Assembly (NCBI RefSeq): GCF_900143015.1
Contig: NZ_FSRT01000002.1
Location: forward strand, 310,001-374,000
Length of the DNA: 64,000 bases
Source: Fibrobacter sp. UWB11
Lineage (GTDB): Bacteria; Fibrobacterota; Fibrobacteria; Fibrobacterales; Fibrobacteraceae
Direction: 5' to 3'
The notes beneath the pieces were generated by a model, which made no database searches, was not told the origin of the DNA, and was given only the letters and a program-made list of their open reading frames with translations. Shown here in pieces: positions 61,613 through 64,000 of the stretch (within the stretch, counting starts at the first letter, position 1; each line of letters opens with the position of its first letter). The translations under genes were made by a program, and so were the position numbers.

Positions 61613-62143
61613 TTATTCACGTTTTCTGTAATTGATTGTATAATTTTCACGTTCAAAAGAGACGTATTGCGTGCCGATGAAATTTGATGGGAGTGTCAAC
61701 TCAAATTCCGAACGGCAAAAGCACATAGCCTCAAGACTATTATCTTCTATCCAAGTAGTGTCGTGCGTTACAGAGTCAACAACCGGAATACGAAGAATGT
61801 AATCGCTTGAAACAAACAATGTATCGTTACGAGTTTCGTAGAGAATCGTGTTAATTATGCAATTGTGATTCATTTCAAAAACGACGGTCGCAGAGCCATC
61901 TTCATTCATGAGAAAATCAATGGACTTATTTTCTTCTGCCGATGATTTTGCAAGCAGGTTACTGCCAAGTTCACTGCATGACTTCGATTCTTTGTAATCG
62001 GTTGTTTTACCTTTTACAGCCGATGTATTCGACGGAACACTGACTAATGAATTGTCAGCGTTAGAGTCTTCGGAGCAAGCGGTTAACAGCCCGAAACTAA
62101 CGGCTATAGCGGATAAAACGAGCAGAAGGGTTTTCATGTTCAT
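61613..62143 (-). CDS. Hypothetical lipoprotein
   Basis: A 176-residue exported protein. The first 23 residues are a lipoprotein signal (LLLVLSAIAVSFGLLTAC) with a clear lipobox LLTAC; the Cys would be lipidated. The acidic and Ser-rich stretch after it (SEDSNADNS) favours the outer membrane or surface. The remainder has four further Cys (two in CFC near residue 141) and beta-type alternation. I do not recognise a family. It lies between GH5 and GH95 genes on the same strand, each with its own terminator. The start may be ATG 62143 or ATG 62137. Confidence 0.72.
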   Translation of the reverse strand: MNMKTLLLVLSAIAVSFGLLTACSEDSNADNSLVSVPSNTSAVKGKTTDYKESKSCSELGSNLLAKSSAEENKSIDFLMNEDGSATVVFEMNHNCIINTILYETRNDTLFVSSDYILRIPVVDSVTHDTTWIEDNSLEAMCFCRSEFELTLPSNFIGTQYVSFERENYTINYRKRE

Positions 62144-62198
62144 GAATTCTCAAAAAGTTACTTGGCGATATCAATATAACTTTTTTAAAGTAATATGA

Positions 62199-62230
62199 GC
62201 AAAAAGCCCCGAACCGTTGTGGTTCAGGGC
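62199..62230 (-). terminator. Terminator of the GH95 gene
   Basis: The stem GCCCTGAACC/GGTTCGGGGC (minus strand, one mismatch) is followed by TTTTT. It lies about 170 bases beyond the stop, after the repeat block. Confidence 0.75.
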
Positions 62231-62254
62231 CTTGTGAGTGAGGAGGAATGGTTT

Positions 62255-62396
62255 TATGGATCCTATCGGGCTTCGCCCTCCAGGATGACAATTGCGTGGA
62301 TCCTCGACTTCGCTACGCTGCGCTCAGGATGACAATTGTGTATGGTGATCCCGTCCCGGCACAAGGCCGGGATGACATAAAGTGCGGGGTGACAAG
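62255..62396. repeat. Block of three dispersed hairpin repeats
   Basis: GGATCC...AGGATGACAATTG occurs twice in tandem (62257-62296 and 62299-62340), then GATCCCGTCCCGG...CCGGGATGACA. All share the GGATGACA edge. Confidence 0.6.
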
Positions 62397-62397
62397 C

Positions 62398-64000
62398 TTA
62401 ACGGACAGTGAGTTTCATGGTCTTTTGCATGGAGCCGCTCTTGACGATGGCAAAGTACATGCCCGGCGCAAGAGGAGCGCCAACGCCAAATTCGGCGAGA
62501 CCTTCACCGTGGCCGCGTTGCGAGCCAATGAACTTGCCGTTCACACCGACGAGATGGACAACGTAATCGTTTGCGGGAGCGTTTACCATCAAGGCAATGG
62601 ATGCGTGAGAGTACGGCACGCGGCTTACGGAAAGCGAAGCATTATGCATTTTGGCCTGCGGGAGTGCCGTCGGATCAGCCTTCAAATTATACCAGTCCAC
62701 ATTGCAGAGGTACGTATCTTCGCCAGTGTACGTGAACGTGAGCTTTTGCTTGCCCGCCGGAAGCGTAATCTTCGTAGAAGATTCATACCAGTCGTTCCAT
62801 CCCTTAGACTTTGCGGGGTCCACAGAGAGCGTTCCGAGAATCTTGCCCGTAGAATCCGTGACCGTGATGACACTTTCTTTTTCGGAGCCTGTTGCAACGC
62901 GACCCGTCAAGACGTAGCTACCTGCAGCCGGGACATTTATGTAGTACTGAGTCCAATCGCCATCGTTAATCCAACCAATGTTCGGAGTGCCAAGAGAATC
63001 TTCTTCGATTTGCACGCCGTCCATAGCCACATAGTTTTCAGCCTGAATCTTGTCCGTAATTTCAAGCGGTTCGAACGGAGCGTTCGTCACCTTGAGATTG
63101 CCATCGAATTCATAGACCTTACCAGCAACAGTTGCGGTAGAGTACTTGTTTGTACCCGAAACAACGTTCAGCGTGCTACCGACGAGAGATTTTATTGCAA
63201 CATAGGTCAGCTTGCCGCCCTTCCATGCCATGGAATCGATTTCGAAACCACCGCGAGCGCGAATGCCCTTAACCGTTCCGTTTGCCCACTGCGACGGGAG
63301 TGCCGGAAGAAGATTGATTCTGTTGTTGTGGCTCTGCATAAGCATTTCGTTCACGCCAGAGACTGCACCGAAGTTACCATCAATCTGGAACGGCGGATGC
63401 GCATCGAACAAGTTATTGTAAGTCTTGCTCGGCGTGAGAAGCATGCGAATCATTCTGTAAGCATGGTCGCCATCGTGCATACGTGCCCAGAAGTTAATCT
63501 TCCAAGCGAGAGACCAACCGGTAGCATCGTCGCCACGCTGCTGAAGCGTAACGCCTGCGCCCTTGATCAAGTCTGGAGTTTCTTCAGGGGTAATCTGAGC
63601 GCTCGGGAAAAGGCCGTACAAGTGAGAAATGTGACGATTCTTGTTGTTCGGATCATCCCAATCTTGGAGCCATTCCGTAATTTGTCCGTACTTACCCGTC
63701 TTTGTCGGTGGGAGGCGCTTGACGGTTGCTTCCATCTTGGCACGGACATCTTCGTCAACGCCGAGAATCTTGGAAGCTTCAATCGTGTAGTTCAGCACAT
63801 CGCGGATAATCTGGTTGTCCATCGTCGGACCAAAGCAAACGTTATAGCCACCATGGTCATTTTCCGGGGAATCGCTCGGAGCGGTGACTAAATACTTGTT
63901 GCCCGTAGTCGGTTCTTCGACGAGGCTGTTCACGAAGAAGAGTGCGGCACCCTTCATCGTCGGGTAAACATCCTTGAGGTATTCCTTGTCGGTCGGATTG
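62398..64000 (-). CDS. GH95 alpha-L-fucosidase with CBM6, partial
   Basis: The C-terminal 533 residues of a large secreted enzyme; the 5' end lies beyond 64000. GH95 marks are APSDSPENDHGG, NRHISHLYGLFPSAQI, GWSLAWKINFWARM and PFQIDGNFGAVSGVNEML, which contains the conserved Asp of the active site. A beta domain follows, then CBM6 (from DKIQAENYVAMDG with GWINDGDWTQYYI), and finally a type IX secretion sorting domain (VVHLVGVNGKFIG, APGMYFAIVKSG, ending KLTVR). It removes alpha-1,2-linked L-fucose or L-galactose from side chains such as those of xyloglucan. Confidence 0.9.
   Translation of the reverse strand, partial: NPTDKEYLKDVYPTMKGAALFFVNSLVEEPTTGNKYLVTAPSDSPENDHGGYNVCFGPTMDNQIIRDVLNYTIEASKILGVDEDVRAKMEATVKRLPPTKTGKYGQITEWLQDWDDPNNKNRHISHLYGLFPSAQITPEETPDLIKGAGVTLQQRGDDATGWSLAWKINFWARMHDGDHAYRMIRMLLTPSKTYNNLFDAHPPFQIDGNFGAVSGVNEMLMQSHNNRINLLPALPSQWANGTVKGIRARGGFEIDSMAWKGGKLTYVAIKSLVGSTLNVVSGTNKYSTATVAGKVYEFDGNLKVTNAPFEPLEITDKIQAENYVAMDGVQIEEDSLGTPNIGWINDGDWTQYYINVPAAGSYVLTGRVATGSEKESVITVTDSTGKILGTLSVDPAKSKGWNDWYESSTKITLPAGKQKLTFTYTGEDTYLCNVDWYNLKADPTALPQAKMHNASLSVSRVPYSHASIALMVNAPANDYVVHLVGVNGKFIGSQRGHGEGLAEFGVGAPLAPGMYFAIVKSGSMQKTMKLTVR

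Noticed and set aside
1-64000. CRISPR arrays, tRNA or rRNA genes
   Set aside because: No regularly spaced identical repeats, no tRNA cloverleaf or T-loop GTTCGAATC-type sequence in a gap, and no rRNA-like stretch was seen by reading. A tRNAscan or Rfam search could still find something missed.
62398-64000. Frameshift or internal start making the GH95 a complete short gene
   Set aside because: The frame stays open to the window edge with family sequence (NPTDKEYLKDVYPTM) before the first Met, so it is simply cut by the window.

Overview
This window looks like chromosomal DNA of a rumen or gut Fibrobacter, close to F. succinogenes. The reasons are a tandem family 9 endoglucanase pair that matches the published celE-celD locus, a run of GH10 xylanases with CBM6 modules, Ser-rich linkers, Fibrobacter-type basic C-terminal domains on secreted enzymes, type III glutamine synthetase, and LL-diaminopimelate aminotransferase. 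I found no rRNA or tRNA gene, insertion sequence, phage gene or CRISPR array.

Layout: (1) 1-5107, minus strand: 5'-end fragment of rseP (site-2 protease), then celD and celE. (2) 5326-7824, plus: UDP-glucose dehydrogenase and a UDP-glucuronate epimerase. (3) 8295-29775: a dense nitrogen and glutamine region with pyrG, glnK-amtB, purF, the gltB-gltD-nadE operon, an FNT-family channel gene, sodB, glnN, a NifA-like sigma-54 activator, dapL and dapF. Six transcription units here have sigma-54 promoters of the GG-N10-GC type. The same upstream regions carry copies of a palindrome TTACA-N5-TGTAA, which I propose as the activator binding site. (4) 30034-35621: a small exported protein, ileS and a sugar porter. 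(5) 35788-39343: a polysaccharide deacetylase and a GH8 endoglucanase. (6) 39484-52890: a signalling island with three hybrid histidine kinases, two receiver/HD-GYP phosphodiesterases, one free HPt protein and an acyltransferase. It contains a duplicated convergent module (HD-GYP facing a hybrid kinase). (7) 53028-64000, minus: three GH10 xylanases (one broken by an amber codon), a GH5, a lipoprotein and a GH95 truncated by the window end.

The secreted enzymes would attack cellulose (GH9, GH8, possibly GH5) and hemicellulose (GH10, CE4, GH95), and the sugar porter would import products. The nitrogen block would take up ammonium (AmtB, gated by GlnK), fix it (GS III, GOGAT) and pass glutamine nitrogen to CTP, purine and NAD synthesis. 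The most interesting item is the inferred sigma-54 / TTACA-N5-TGTAA regulon, which also takes in purF, nadE, an FNT channel and dapF-dapL. The signalling island, with its repeated PAS-like sensor modules, comes next.
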